Shown here: positions 16,852 through 27,491 of the stretch, piece after piece | How the letters are laid out: the number at the start of each line of letters is the position of its first letter | How positions within the stretch are numbered: position 1 is the first letter of the stretch | NCBI GenBank assembly: GCA_002633085.1 | Contig: NSIV01000003.1 | Span: 1-64,000 of the forward strand | From: Curvibacter sp. PD_MW3 | GTDB lineage: Bacteria; Pseudomonadota; Gammaproteobacteria; Burkholderiales; Burkholderiaceae_C | Direction of reading: 5' to 3' | DNA length: 64,000 nt | Program-made: the position numbers and the translations under genes | The notes under the pieces: model-generated | What the model saw: only the letters and a program-made list of their open reading frames with translations | The model's database searches: none | Told to the model about the DNA's origin: nothing

Positions 16852-17928
16852 TCAGAAATCGGGGTACAGGCGGCCGCGGTTGAAGATGCCGGCCGGGTCG
16901 AACTGCTTTTTCAGTTCGCGGTGGATGCGATCCAGCGGTGCGGCCAGCGGCGTGAAGACGCCAGCGCTTTTATCCCCCGCGCGGAACAGGGTGGCATGGC
17001 CGGCCAGGTTGGCCAGCACGGCACCCAGGTCAGGGCGCTGCGCCAGCGGCAGTTTGAGCCAACGCTGCGCACCGCCCCATTCGATCAGTGTCGGGCCCAG
17101 GTCGAGCGGCGGCGTGGTGTCGGGCACGCTCAGGCGCACCAGCGACTCGCCTCCCGCCAGTTGGAAGAAGGGCGCGGTCTGCTCGCGCAGGGCGTTCCAC
17201 AGTTGCGCAGCCTGCGCGTCCATCACCGTGCCGCCCATGGTCTTGTGGGCGGCAGCGACGGCCGCCTGGGCACCACGCAGGCGCACCATGAGTGCACCCT
17301 CATGCCAGCAGGAGGCGTTGATCGGCAACGGTTGCCCGCCCCAGCGGTTGAGCTGGGCCAAGGCCTGCGCCTCAGCCAGTTCGAACACCAGCGTGCTCTC
17401 AGCCACGGCCTTGGGCAGCACTTTGAGCGAGACTTCGACCAGCAGGCCCAGTGTGCCGAGCGAGCCGGCCATCAGGCGCGACACGTCGTAGCCGGCCACG
17501 TTTTTCATGACCTGGCCGCCGAAGGTCAGCAACTCGGCACGGCCGTTGAGCATTTGCACGCCCAACACATAGTCGCGCACGGCACCGACGCTGGCCCGCG
17601 CCGGGCCATTGAGGCCGGCTGCCACCATGCCGCCAACCGTAGCGACAGCGCCAGCGCTGGCGAAATGCGGTGGCTCGAACGGCAGGTACTGGCCTTTTTC
17701 TGCCAGAACCGCTTCGAGCTCTGCCAGCGCTGTGCCGGCACGCACCGTCACCACCAGCTCGCTCGGCTCGTAGCTGACGATGCCCGCCAGTGGCCGAGTG
17801 TCGAGCAGGTCGCCCTGCAGCGTCTGGCCGTAGAAATCCTTGCTGCCACCACCGCGGATGCGCAATGGGGTGCCGGCGGCGGCAGCGGCGCGCACGCGTT
17901 CGGTGATGTGTTGCAGAGCTGAATCCAT
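16852..17928 (-). CDS. glcE: Glycolate oxidase FAD-binding subunit GlcE
   Basis: 358 residues (E. coli GlcE 350). It has the PCMH-type FAD-binding fold: IRGGGSKDFYG, then FASAGAVATVGGMVAAGLNGPARASVGAVRDYVLGVQM, and a short C-terminal domain ending FDPAGIFNRGRLYPDF. It works with GlcD and GlcF to oxidise glycolate to glyoxylate. I chose the ATG giving MDSALQHITERV with AAGG upstream; a TTG 39 bases earlier would overlap the region just behind the epimerase gene. Upstream lies an aldose 1-epimerase gene instead of glcD. Confidence 0.92.
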   Translation of the reverse strand: MDSALQHITERVRAAAAAGTPLRIRGGGSKDFYGQTLQGDLLDTRPLAGIVSYEPSELVVTVRAGTALAELEAVLAEKGQYLPFEPPHFASAGAVATVGGMVAAGLNGPARASVGAVRDYVLGVQMLNGRAELLTFGGQVMKNVAGYDVSRLMAGSLGTLGLLVEVSLKVLPKAVAESTLVFELAEAQALAQLNRWGGQPLPINASCWHEGALMVRLRGAQAAVAAAHKTMGGTVMDAQAAQLWNALREQTAPFFQLAGGESLVRLSVPDTTPPLDLGPTLIEWGGAQRWLKLPLAQRPDLGAVLANLAGHATLFRAGDKSAGVFTPLAAPLDRIHRELKKQFDPAGIFNRGRLYPDF

Positions 17929-17977
17929 AGCCTTGGATGGTAACGCCGGCCCAGCCTCCTGATTCAAGCCGGGAGCA

Positions 17978-18841
17978 TTAAACAGCTTCGACCCGGATCG
18001 CCATAGTCGCGCTCATCGATGCCCCGGGCAGCAGCACGGTCAGCCCCAGCGCCTCGGCCGTCATGCCCGCCTGCCCCAGCAAGTTGACGGCGTTGTTGAC
18101 GTGGCTGACCGGTTCGATCGCCACCGTGTCGCGCGCCGGGTGGGTGAACACCACCAGCCGACTCAGGCTCGATGTAAGGCGGATGCGCAACTCGGTATCG
18201 CTCAGGATGGCTTCGCCGTTCCAGCCATCGAAGCAGTGGTCCACGTCCAGCGCGGCACATGCCTGGTCCAGCCCCGTGGACGGCAGGCGCTGCGTCGGCA
18301 GCTTGTCCGCCCCCATTTCCCAGCGTCCGCTGGCAGCAAAACGCAAGTGGCTGCCAGGCCGCTTGACGAAATAGGGGTGCCAGCCCAGCCCCACCGGCGC
18401 AGCCTGGGGCGATTGGTTGGTGATGCTCAAGGTCAGCTCGAGCTCGTCATCGTGCAGACGAAAGGCCTGCGAGGTGTCAAAGGCAAAAGGCCAGGAGGCG
18501 TCGGGTTTGTGCTCGTAAGACAGCAGGGCGAACTGCGCATCGGCCTCCAGCACCTCCCAGGGCCGCTGCCAGCCGACCCCGTGGATGGCGTGCGGTTCCG
18601 CCGCATTGTTCTGCACCAACGGATGGCTGGTGCCGGCCCATTTGAGCTGCGCCTGTCCAACCCGGTTTGAATATGGCACCAGCGGGTAACACCCCGCCTG
18701 GCGCACTGTGGTCAGCGCCTGCGCTGGTGTGGAACGCAGCACCGGCACATCGCCCCACCACAGGCCCGCCAGGCAGCCGCCCAGATCAGGCCGGATGTCG
18801 CAACGCAACTGGTTGCCGCACAGTGAGAGAGTGGTCGTCAT
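17978..18841 (-). CDS. Aldose 1-epimerase family protein
   Basis: 287 residues. It belongs to the galactose-mutarotase superfamily, which interconverts alpha and beta sugar anomers. PLVPYSNRVGQAQL, HAIHGVGWQRPWEVLE (catalytic-type His) and PVGLGWHPYFVKR are the family blocks. The ATG used has GGAG 10 bases upstream; a further in-frame ATG 24 bases before it is possible. Forty-nine bases separate it from glcE on the same strand, so it may head a galM-glcE-glcF transcript, which is an unusual pairing. Confidence 0.85.
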   Translation of the reverse strand: MTTTLSLCGNQLRCDIRPDLGGCLAGLWWGDVPVLRSTPAQALTTVRQAGCYPLVPYSNRVGQAQLKWAGTSHPLVQNNAAEPHAIHGVGWQRPWEVLEADAQFALLSYEHKPDASWPFAFDTSQAFRLHDDELELTLSITNQSPQAAPVGLGWHPYFVKRPGSHLRFAASGRWEMGADKLPTQRLPSTGLDQACAALDVDHCFDGWNGEAILSDTELRIRLTSSLSRLVVFTHPARDTVAIEPVSHVNNAVNLLGQAGMTAEALGLTVLLPGASMSATMAIRVEAV

Positions 18842-18883
18842 GGTGGCTGCTCCGGTTTCGTGCATTGTGCACCCGCCGCCCAC

Positions 18884-18917
18884 AAAAAAGCCCGCCGGAG
18901 CCGAAGCTCTTGCGGGC
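18884..18917 (-). terminator. Rho-independent terminator of amtB
   Basis: On the minus strand GCCCGC and GCGGGC pair around a 16-base loop that contains a small inner GAAGC/GCTTC-type stem, followed by six T residues. It lies 65 bases beyond the amtB stop and separates the nitrogen operon from the epimerase gene. Confidence 0.8.
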
Positions 18918-18981
18918 CGAAGAACCAGAGGAGACTGTCGATGGGACGGCAGCCGACCGAACCGGCTGCCGTCCGTTGCAC

Positions 18982-20511
18982 TTAGCGGTTGTAAGCGCTC
19001 TCGCCGTGGGAGGAGATGTCCAGACCTTGGCGCTCGTCTTCTTCGCTGACGCGCAGACCGATGGTGAGGTCCACCAGCTTGAAGGCGATGAAGGAGACCA
19101 CACCGGACCACACGATGGTGATCAGCACGGCCTTGGCCTGGATCCACACTTGCGAGGCGATGGAGTAGTCGGCGGCGGTGATGCCGGTCGCCGTCACCCA
19201 GTCAGCCACGAAGCCGGGGCCGCCCAGAGCCGGCGAGTTGAACACGCCGGTCAGTAGGGCACCGATGATGCCGCCCACGCCGTGAACACCGAACACGTCC
19301 AGCGAGTCGTCGGCACCCAGCAGCTTCTTGAGACCGTTGACACCCCACAGACAGGCGAAACCGGCGATCAGGCCAATGGCCAAGGCACCGCCGATACCGA
19401 CGTTGCCGGCAGCCGGGGTGATGGCCACCAGGCCGGCAACGGCACCAGAGGCAGCACCCAGCATGGAGGCCTTGCCGCGCATCAGCGCTTCACCGACGCA
19501 CCAGGCCAGCACAGCCGCAGCCGTGGCACCAAAGGTGTTGATGAAGGCGAGTGCCGCAAAACCGTTGGCTTCCAGAGCAGAGCCAGCGTTGAAGCCGAAC
19601 CAGCCCACCCACAGCAGGGAGGCGCCCACCATGGTCAGCGTCAGGCTGTGCGGGGCCATCGACTCACGGCCGTAACCGATGCGCTTGCCCACCATGTAGG
19701 CACCCACCAGGCCGGCCACAGCGGCGTTGATGTGCACCACGGTACCGCCGGCGAAGTCGAGCGCGCCCGATTGCCAGATGAAACCGGCCTTGTCGTTCAT
19801 GGCATCGACCACTTCCTTGGCGGTGTAGGCGTCCGGGCCCATCCAGAACCAGACCATGTGCGCGATCGGTGCATAGCTGAAGGTGAACCACAGCACCATG
19901 AACATCAGCACGGCAGAGAACTTGATGCGCTCGGCGAAGGCACCGACGATCAGGGCACCGGTGATGCCGGCGAATGTAGCCTGGAAAGCGGCGAACACGA
20001 TCTCGGGAATCACCACGCCCTTGCTGAAGGTGGCGCCGTTGGCAAAGGTGCCGGCGACGTTGTCCCAGATGCCCTTCATGAACAGGCGGTCAAAACCTCC
20101 GATGAAGGCGCTGCCTTCCGTGAACGCGAGGCTGTAGCCATAAATGAACCACAACACCACGATCAACGAGAAGCTGACCATGACCTGCATCAGCACCGAC
20201 AGCATGTTCTTGCTGCGTACCAGGCCGCCGTAGAACAGCGCCAGGCCGGGGATGGTCATCAGGATCACGAGCAGGGTGGACACCATCATCCAGGCGGTAT
20301 CGCCCTTGTTGGGGACCGGTGCGACAGGTGCTGCGGCAGCTGCAGCAGCAGGCGCCGCGGCGGCAGGTGCGGGTGCCGCGGCCTCAGCCGGTTTGGCGTC
20401 TGCCGGAGCTGCTGCCACCGGGGCAGCCGCGGGTGTGGTTTGCGCCCAGGCGGCCGTGCCACCGGCCAGCAGGCTCAAACCCAGTGCGAAGGAGACAAGT
20501 AGTTTTTTCAT
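18982..20511 (-). CDS. amtB: Ammonium transporter AmtB
   Basis: 509 residues. An 11-helix Amt channel for ammonium. After a cleavable signal peptide (to AWAQ) there is an unusual Ala/Pro-rich linker of about 45 residues, then the core starting GDTAWMMVSTLLVILMTIPGLALFYGGLVR. The twin histidines of the pore are in PHSLTLTMVG-like and VFGVHGVGGIIGALLTG blocks, and FAGGTVVHINAAVAGLVGA is present. It follows glnK by 27 bases and is last in the torF-glnK-amtB unit. GlnK is expected to plug the channel when nitrogen is sufficient. Confidence 0.97.
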   Translation of the reverse strand: MKKLLVSFALGLSLLAGGTAAWAQTTPAAAPVAAAPADAKPAEAAAPAPAAAAPAAAAAAAPVAPVPNKGDTAWMMVSTLLVILMTIPGLALFYGGLVRSKNMLSVLMQVMVSFSLIVVLWFIYGYSLAFTEGSAFIGGFDRLFMKGIWDNVAGTFANGATFSKGVVIPEIVFAAFQATFAGITGALIVGAFAERIKFSAVLMFMVLWFTFSYAPIAHMVWFWMGPDAYTAKEVVDAMNDKAGFIWQSGALDFAGGTVVHINAAVAGLVGAYMVGKRIGYGRESMAPHSLTLTMVGASLLWVGWFGFNAGSALEANGFAALAFINTFGATAAAVLAWCVGEALMRGKASMLGAASGAVAGLVAITPAAGNVGIGGALAIGLIAGFACLWGVNGLKKLLGADDSLDVFGVHGVGGIIGALLTGVFNSPALGGPGFVADWVTATGITAADYSIASQVWIQAKAVLITIVWSGVVSFIAFKLVDLTIGLRVSEEDERQGLDISSHGESAYNR

Positions 20512-20538
20512 GTCAGTGTTCTCTCGGTTGTGTGAGCC

Positions 20539-21716
<1,178 letters not shown>

Positions 21717-21755
21717 TGCTTACTCCATAGATGAGTTAAAGGGACGAACCTGTTA

Positions 21756-21771
21756 AGCACGGACCGTGCCA
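21756..21771 (-). promoter_or_regulatory. Sigma-54 promoter of torF-glnK-amtB
   Basis: On the minus strand the site reads TGGCACGGTCCGTGCT. Against the consensus TGGCACG-N4-TTGCW it differs at one base, with the GG at -24 and GC at -12 in correct spacing. It lies about 40 bases ahead of the torF start codon. Confidence 0.85.
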
Positions 21772-21852
21772 GCACCGTTTTTAAATCCGTGGTGCCTATT
21801 TGTCCACCGCAGGCGCTGGTTTGCGTTAAGATAACTGTATAAACAACCAGCA

Positions 21853-21869
21853 TGCACCTTGCAGGTGCA
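21853..21869. promoter_or_regulatory. NtrC binding site
   Basis: TGCACC-TTGCA-GGTGCA matches the NtrC consensus TGCACY-N5-GGTGCA at every position. It is about 82 bases upstream of the sigma-54 promoter, a usual enhancer distance. It is also about 50 bases ahead of comM on the other strand, where it may have no role. Confidence 0.85.
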
Positions 21870-21921
21870 TGGCATGCGGTCAGCCGGGGCGGCCGCGCAC
21901 GATGGTCTGAAGGGAGTTCTC

Positions 21922-23460
21922 ATGAGCCTGTCTTTGGTGCAAAGCCGTGCCCTGCTTGGCCTGGACGCCGCCAGCGTCACCGTCGAGGTGCATCTGGCCA
22001 ATGGCCTGCCCAGCTTCACGCTGGTCGGACTGGCAGAGACCGAAGTCAAGGAGGCGCGCGAACGTGTGCGCTCCGCCATTCAGAACGCCAGGCTGGAATT
22101 CCCCCATAACAAGCGGATCACAGTCAATCTCGCTCCGGCCGACCTCCCCAAGGACTCGGGCCGTTTCGATCTGCCAATCGCCTTGGGCATTCTGGCCGCC
22201 AGTGGACAGATCGATAACGCCCAACTCGCTGGCCACGAATTCGCTGGCGAGTTGTCGCTCTCGGGTGAGTTGCGTCCGGTGCGCGGTGCGCTGGCCATGG
22301 CGCTCGCCTTGCACCAAGACGGGGTCATCACCCGGCTGGTACTGCCCCCCGGCAGTGCCGAGGAGGCCGCCCTGGTGCCCGAAGCCCAGGTTTATCGGGC
22401 TTGTCACCTGCTCGATGTGGTGCAGCAATTCCTGCCGCCCGGCACCCGAGACGACACGGCGGATGACCGTGAAGGCTGGTCACGCACCGTATCGGCGCCC
22501 CCCGGCTCCAGCGTGGACATGCTGGACCTCGCTGACGTCAAAGGGCAGGCTGGCGCCAAACGTGCGCTCGAAATTGCCGCCGCGGGCGGCCACAGCCTGC
22601 TGCTCAGCGGCCCACCCGGCGCCGGCAAGTCGATGCTGGCGCAACGTTTTGCCGGCCTGTTGCCTGCCATGTCCACCTCGGAAGCCCTGCAAAGCGCCGC
22701 CATCGCCAGCCTGGACGGGCAGTTTTCGCTGGCGCGCTGGGGCCAGCGCCCAACCCGCAGTCCCCACCATTCCGCCAGCGCGGTGGCGCTGGTCGGTGGC
22801 GGTTCACCGCCGCGCCCGGGTGAAATCTCCATGGCGCACCATGGGGTGCTGTTTCTTGATGAACTGCCCGAGTTCCCACGCAGCGCCCTGGAAGCACTGC
22901 GCGAACCGCTGGAGACCGGTCACATCACCATCTCGCGCGCGGCGCGTCGTGCCGAGTTTCCCGCCCGCTTCCAGCTGGTGGCCGCCATGAACCCCTGTCC
23001 CTGCGGCTATCTCGGCTCGGCGTTGCGCGCCTGCCGGTGCACCCCCGACCAGGTCGCACGCTACCAGGGGCGCCTGAGCGCCCCCTTTCTGGACCGCATT
23101 GACCTGCATGTGACCGTCGCGGCCCTGCCTGCCGGGGAGTTGCTCCAAGCACCTGCGGGTGAATCAACCCAGCAGGTGCGGACGCGCTGCCTGGCCGCAT
23201 ATGAGCGGGCCCTCGCCCGTCAGGGCAAACCCAACCAGGCCCTGGCGGGTGCCGACCTCGATGCGCACACCCAACTGGACGACGCCGCGCTCAAATTCCT
23301 CAACACCGCCGCCGCGCGCCTGGGCTGGTCGGCGCGCGGGACGCACCGCACCCTCAAGGTCGCACGCACCATTGCCGATCTCGCCGGCACGCCATGCACC
23401 AGCTTGGAGCATGTGGCCGAGGCCCTGCAATACCGGCCCGCGTTGCCGCCCCACGGCTGA
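21922..23460 (+). CDS. comM: YifB/ComM-family Mg-chelatase-like AAA+ ATPase
   Basis: 512 residues. ComM is a hexameric helicase that promotes branch migration when incoming DNA is integrated during natural transformation. The N-terminal domain shows GLPSFTLVGLAETEVKEARERVRSA and ADLPKDSGRFDLPIALGIL. Walker A is GPPGAGKSMLA, Walker B is LFLDELPEF, and AAMNPCPCGYLG is the cysteine block. The C-terminal helical domain ends with a basic ARRLGW-type region. I chose the ATG giving MSLSLVQSRALLG, the family N-terminus. The presence of comM says nothing certain about competence. Confidence 0.92.
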   Translation: MSLSLVQSRALLGLDAASVTVEVHLANGLPSFTLVGLAETEVKEARERVRSAIQNARLEFPHNKRITVNLAPADLPKDSGRFDLPIALGILAASGQIDNAQLAGHEFAGELSLSGELRPVRGALAMALALHQDGVITRLVLPPGSAEEAALVPEAQVYRACHLLDVVQQFLPPGTRDDTADDREGWSRTVSAPPGSSVDMLDLADVKGQAGAKRALEIAAAGGHSLLLSGPPGAGKSMLAQRFAGLLPAMSTSEALQSAAIASLDGQFSLARWGQRPTRSPHHSASAVALVGGGSPPRPGEISMAHHGVLFLDELPEFPRSALEALREPLETGHITISRAARRAEFPARFQLVAAMNPCPCGYLGSALRACRCTPDQVARYQGRLSAPFLDRIDLHVTVAALPAGELLQAPAGESTQQVRTRCLAAYERALARQGKPNQALAGADLDAHTQLDDAALKFLNTAAARLGWSARGTHRTLKVARTIADLAGTPCTSLEHVAEALQYRPALPPHG

Positions 23461-23479
23461 TGGGACAGCACCCCCTGAC

Positions 23480-26032
23480 TCACGCCGCCAAGGCAGGTGC
23501 TTCGCGCCTCATCAAAGCGGCGAACAGGCTGAGCGGATCGAGCGCCTGGATCAGCACCTGCCCGCCATTGGCCTTGATGAAATGCTTAACGAGAGCGCGG
23601 TCGTCCTGGCTGCCAAACGGCGTGGGCATGATCTGCGCCTCGCTGAACTCTGGCACGCCGTGCAGTTCATCCACCAGCAAACCCAGGGTCTGCTCGCCAT
23701 GGCGCACGATGATCACCTGGCTGCTCTTATCGATGAAGGAAGGCGTGCCGCGGATCAGGTAGCCGAAGTCGAACACCCAGACCGGCGCACTGTCTCGCCC
23801 CTCATGCTGCAGCCCCAACAGGCCGACGCAGGCGCGACGCTCCCCGGTGGATACCGTCGTGATCTTGCTCGCCGGCAGCGCTTCCAGTGCATTTTCAGCC
23901 GGCAAGGCAAACAGGGCGCCGTCCATCATGAAGGTCGCGTACTCGCGTCCGACCTGCCCCAGCAGATCGGTCTTGAGAATCGCCTGGGCTTTGGCGCCCG
24001 CGCCCGTTCGCTCCCGCACTTCGCCCAGAAACTTGAACGCGATGGCCAGCACGTCTTCGTTATAGCCGTCCGACACCTTGAATTCGCGGTAGCCGCTGGA
24101 CACTGTGCAGCCCATGATGGCGTACTGCCCGTCATGCACCACGATGCGCGAGGCGCTTTGGCCATTGGGCAGCTGACTCAAGCCCGTGTCGAGTTCCAGC
24201 ACGCTGCCGACCGGTCGGGCGGGATCGGTGCTGGCAATGACACGACCTTGCCGGTCCACAAACAGGGCCTGCACGTCCGCTTGGCCACCCAGGCCACCCT
24301 TGAGCATGGCGGCAAACTCCGGCGCCGCATCGAACACGATGCCAATGCCACCCACGATGCGGGACTCGTTCTGCGGATCGCGGATCGCCGCGTGATAGAT
24401 GTAGGTCGGCTCGTTCCCATACAGCGGCGAAGGTTCGAACGGCGTCACGCAGTAGTCTTGCTCACTGCGCAAGGCCTTCACCTGCGCCAGCGTTGCCGCA
24501 TTGACATGGCGGCCGATCACGCTGCCGTCGGCCTGCCCCGGCTGGGTGCTGGCCACGATGCAACCGTCAGCGTCGTAGACAAAGATCCGCGTGTAGACGG
24601 TGTACAGCCGGTTGATGTAATCCAGGATGTCGCTGATCTGCTTGCGCGCCGCCTCACTCAATGCAGGTGCGGCAAGGGCCGCTCGCAACTCCGGCGTCAG
24701 CGCCCACCAGCGGCAGTCGTCCGAACGTTCGTACAGATTGCGGTCCAGCAGATCGACCAGCAGGTGCGAGACGAATTCCGAATCACGCAGGCTGGAGGCC
24801 AGCACCGTTTCGTACAAATCGCCGATCGATTTGGAAAACAATTCGTTGCTGCGTGCGCCGGTCTCGCTGATCTGGTCGAGGATGGTTTTGAGCTTCATCA
24901 GCTCGCCGCGCCGGCCGGCCGTCATCACCTGGCCGTTCCAGACCACGCGCCGGATGGTGTCGGCCGCGGTCATGATTTCGTACAGCGGCGCTGAAAACGA
25001 CTGGGCATGCGACAGCAGGCCTTCGCGCACCGCCGGCGCCAGCGTGGCCAGCGTGTTGGTGGTCGCACCGGTGAAGGCCACATCGACCGGAATCATCACC
25101 TGGCCTTGCCAGCCCGTCGGCCCCATGTAGCCCTGATACCCCTCGGCGCGGAAGGTCCGAACCAGGTACTCGCGCCCGGCGAACATCAGCAGCTGCGGCA
25201 ATGCACCCTGGTTGACCGGCACCAGCGCGCCGACCGGAATCCAGAGCGGATCAGCACTCTCGATGACCCGGTTCTCGCCGTCGAGCAGCAGCATGTTGGC
25301 GCGGCCGTCCGGGTCGCCGTGCGAGCGAAATATGCCCGCCATCTCCTGTTCAAAGTTGAAGCACAGACAGAGCACACCGACCACCGCACCGGTCTGCGGA
25401 TGCAGCATGCGCTTGGAATAGATCAATGCCTGACGCTTGGCCGGACGCAGGTCACTGGCACGAAAGGTCTCCACGAAACCGTCACTGGCCAGGGTCTGCG
25501 CCAACAACGGATCGGTACTGCCTTCCAGCGGCGTGGCCTCATCGATCTGAACCAGCACATTGCCGGCCGCATCCAGCAGGATGATTTCGTCGTACACCGT
25601 GTACTTGTTGCGATAGGCGCGCAGGCGCTGGCGGATGGCCGGCGCATCGTCACTCAGGCCGGCCACAAAGGCGCACAGCTCGTTGTCGGTGGCCAGGAAG
25701 CCGACATCGGCGGTGCGTTCATAGAGGTTGCGCACCACAATGTCAATCACGTACTGCGCCTTGGTGCCGATCTCGGCCAGCACCGTGGCCACCTTCTCGC
25801 CCACCAGGCTGGTCACCAGCTCTTCTTCCAGCCGGTTGAAACCGTCACGCGTGGCGGCCATGGTCGGCAAAATGGCGCGCGCCTCTTCAGGGCAGTTCAT
25901 CTTGGCGGATGACTCGATCATGCGCCACATCAGATTGAGTTCTTGGAGTGCCTGCTCGCAACGGATGACGTCGCGCATATAAGGCAGGAAGGTATCGGTT
26001 TGCAGTCTGGTTGAGGTTTCCGTTTTACGCAT
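23480..26032 (-). CDS. Soluble double-sensor protein with C-terminal CheW-like domain
   Basis: 850 residues and no convincing membrane segment. The sequence shows a duplicated architecture. A helical stretch with RNLYERTADV at residue 101 leads into a Cache/PAS-like region (YDEIILLDAAGNVLVQID, later ANMLLLDGENRVIESAD). A second copy begins with RNLYERSDDC at residue 431 and continues with TRIFVYDADGCIVAST and VQALFVDRQGRVIASTD. Residues from about 690 look like CheW (REYATFMMDGALFALPAENALEAL, then GLLVDELHGV). There is no HAMP or methyl-accepting domain. I infer an adaptor that lets a cytoplasmic signal reach a CheA kinase. No other che gene is near. Confidence 0.7.
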   Translation of the reverse strand: MRKTETSTRLQTDTFLPYMRDVIRCEQALQELNLMWRMIESSAKMNCPEEARAILPTMAATRDGFNRLEEELVTSLVGEKVATVLAEIGTKAQYVIDIVVRNLYERTADVGFLATDNELCAFVAGLSDDAPAIRQRLRAYRNKYTVYDEIILLDAAGNVLVQIDEATPLEGSTDPLLAQTLASDGFVETFRASDLRPAKRQALIYSKRMLHPQTGAVVGVLCLCFNFEQEMAGIFRSHGDPDGRANMLLLDGENRVIESADPLWIPVGALVPVNQGALPQLLMFAGREYLVRTFRAEGYQGYMGPTGWQGQVMIPVDVAFTGATTNTLATLAPAVREGLLSHAQSFSAPLYEIMTAADTIRRVVWNGQVMTAGRRGELMKLKTILDQISETGARSNELFSKSIGDLYETVLASSLRDSEFVSHLLVDLLDRNLYERSDDCRWWALTPELRAALAAPALSEAARKQISDILDYINRLYTVYTRIFVYDADGCIVASTQPGQADGSVIGRHVNAATLAQVKALRSEQDYCVTPFEPSPLYGNEPTYIYHAAIRDPQNESRIVGGIGIVFDAAPEFAAMLKGGLGGQADVQALFVDRQGRVIASTDPARPVGSVLELDTGLSQLPNGQSASRIVVHDGQYAIMGCTVSSGYREFKVSDGYNEDVLAIAFKFLGEVRERTGAGAKAQAILKTDLLGQVGREYATFMMDGALFALPAENALEALPASKITTVSTGERRACVGLLGLQHEGRDSAPVWVFDFGYLIRGTPSFIDKSSQVIIVRHGEQTLGLLVDELHGVPEFSEAQIMPTPFGSQDDRALVKHFIKANGGQVLIQALDPLSLFAALMRREAPALAA

Positions 26033-26124
26033 GTAGCCCTAGCATTCTTTGGTATTGACTCACCTTCAAACCAAAGCAATTTCCGGGCCCACACCGGGCA
26101 ACGCTCAGCCGTCCCCGCCGGCTG

Positions 26125-27345
26125 TCACTCCAGGTCCATGAGCGCATCGCGCTGCCTGAGCGCATGCGCAAAGAAAACGCCCACCAGCACCAGCACCATG
26201 CCGCCAGCACCGATGACCGCCGCCGAACCGATGCGGGTCACCAGAGCGGCGGCCAACAACACGCCGACCGACTGGCCCATGAACAGTGCCGAGGCAAACA
26301 GCGAGACCGCCGTGCCGCGCGCGGTCGGTGCCATCTGCGTGGCATTGGCCTGCATGGTGTTGTGGAACATGAAGAAACCGAAACCGCCCAGCAGGCTGGC
26401 CGGAATCGCCGGCCCCCAGTGCGGCGTGACGGCAAGCACCAGCGCTGCGCCGCCCAGCAGTCCGACCCCCAGGCGCACCAGACCACGTTCGCCGAAGCGA
26501 CGGATCAGAAAGCGCGCCACCGCCATGTAGAACATGCCACCCAGGCCGAACAGTGCCACGATGGCGCCCGACACCGACAGCGAGAGGTTCAGCGTGTGGT
26601 GCAGGTGCGAGGCCCAGATCGCCATGACGCCAAAGCCGGCCGCCCCTTCGACAAAAGCCACCCCCAACACAACACGTGACCAGCGCCCGGTCACGATGAT
26701 GAGGGCCTGCGCCACAAACCCCGGGCGCACCACCGGTTGGGTGCTGTGCGCCACCTGTGGTGCCCGCCGCTGGCGCCGCAGGTCGGCCAGCAGCAGCAGC
26801 CCCACGGCACCGAACAGCAAGGTCATGAAGCCAAAGGCCCAACGCCAGCCCAGGCTGTCGGTGAACACACCGCCCAGCAACTGGCCGCCGGTAATGCCCA
26901 GCGTGGTGCCCAGCCCCACGCGTGCCAGCGTCTCCTGCCGCTGCTCATAGGCCACCGCATCGCCGATCCAGGCCAGCGACAGCGGAATGACGGCAGCCGC
27001 CCCGAGCGCCACCAGCATGCGCGCCAGCACCAGCCAGTCCAGGCTGGCGGCAAACACCGCCGCAATGCTGCCCACGCTGCAGCCCAGCGTGGCCAGGGTC
27101 ACGACGCGGTACTTGCCCAAGCGGTCGCCCAGCGGGCCGTAAAACAATTGCGCCAGGCCATAGACCACGGCAAACATCGACACCACCTGCGCCGCCTGCG
27201 CCAGGCTGGCGGAGAACTCGCGCGACAGTTCGGGCAGCATGGCATCACACAGGCGCTGCGCCGTCATGCTGGAGAAAGTGGCAAACGACAGCAACAGGAC
27301 GGAGCGTCGCGTGGCCGCGGAGATGGAGGCGTCACCAGAGGTCAT
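26125..27345 (-). CDS. MFS transporter
   Basis: 406 residues with about 12 membrane segments. YGPLGDRLGKYRVV is the loop 2-3 MFS signature and ARMLVALGAAAVIPLSLAWIGD follows in helix 4. The pattern is that of drug or metabolite proton antiporters of the Bcr/arabinose-efflux type. The N-terminus MTSGDASISAATRRSVLLLSFATFSSMTAQRLCDAMLPEL suits the family; a TTG six codons upstream is a weaker start. The substrate is unknown. The gene is divergent from another MFS gene. Confidence 0.8.
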   Translation of the reverse strand: MTSGDASISAATRRSVLLLSFATFSSMTAQRLCDAMLPELSREFSASLAQAAQVVSMFAVVYGLAQLFYGPLGDRLGKYRVVTLATLGCSVGSIAAVFAASLDWLVLARMLVALGAAAVIPLSLAWIGDAVAYEQRQETLARVGLGTTLGITGGQLLGGVFTDSLGWRWAFGFMTLLFGAVGLLLLADLRRQRRAPQVAHSTQPVVRPGFVAQALIIVTGRWSRVVLGVAFVEGAAGFGVMAIWASHLHHTLNLSLSVSGAIVALFGLGGMFYMAVARFLIRRFGERGLVRLGVGLLGGAALVLAVTPHWGPAIPASLLGGFGFFMFHNTMQANATQMAPTARGTAVSLFASALFMGQSVGVLLAAALVTRIGSAAVIGAGGMVLVLVGVFFAHALRQRDALMDLE

Positions 27346-27491
27346 GTGCAGTAGGAAAGTCAATCAGGTCAGCGCGTCACCGGCCGCTGCCTGATGCACA
27401 CAACGTGCATTCTAGGCAGGCGCCGCCAGGCCTGCTGCGTGCCCGTGACTTGCCCTCGTGTTCGGCCGGGGCTTGTCACACATCGCCAAAC

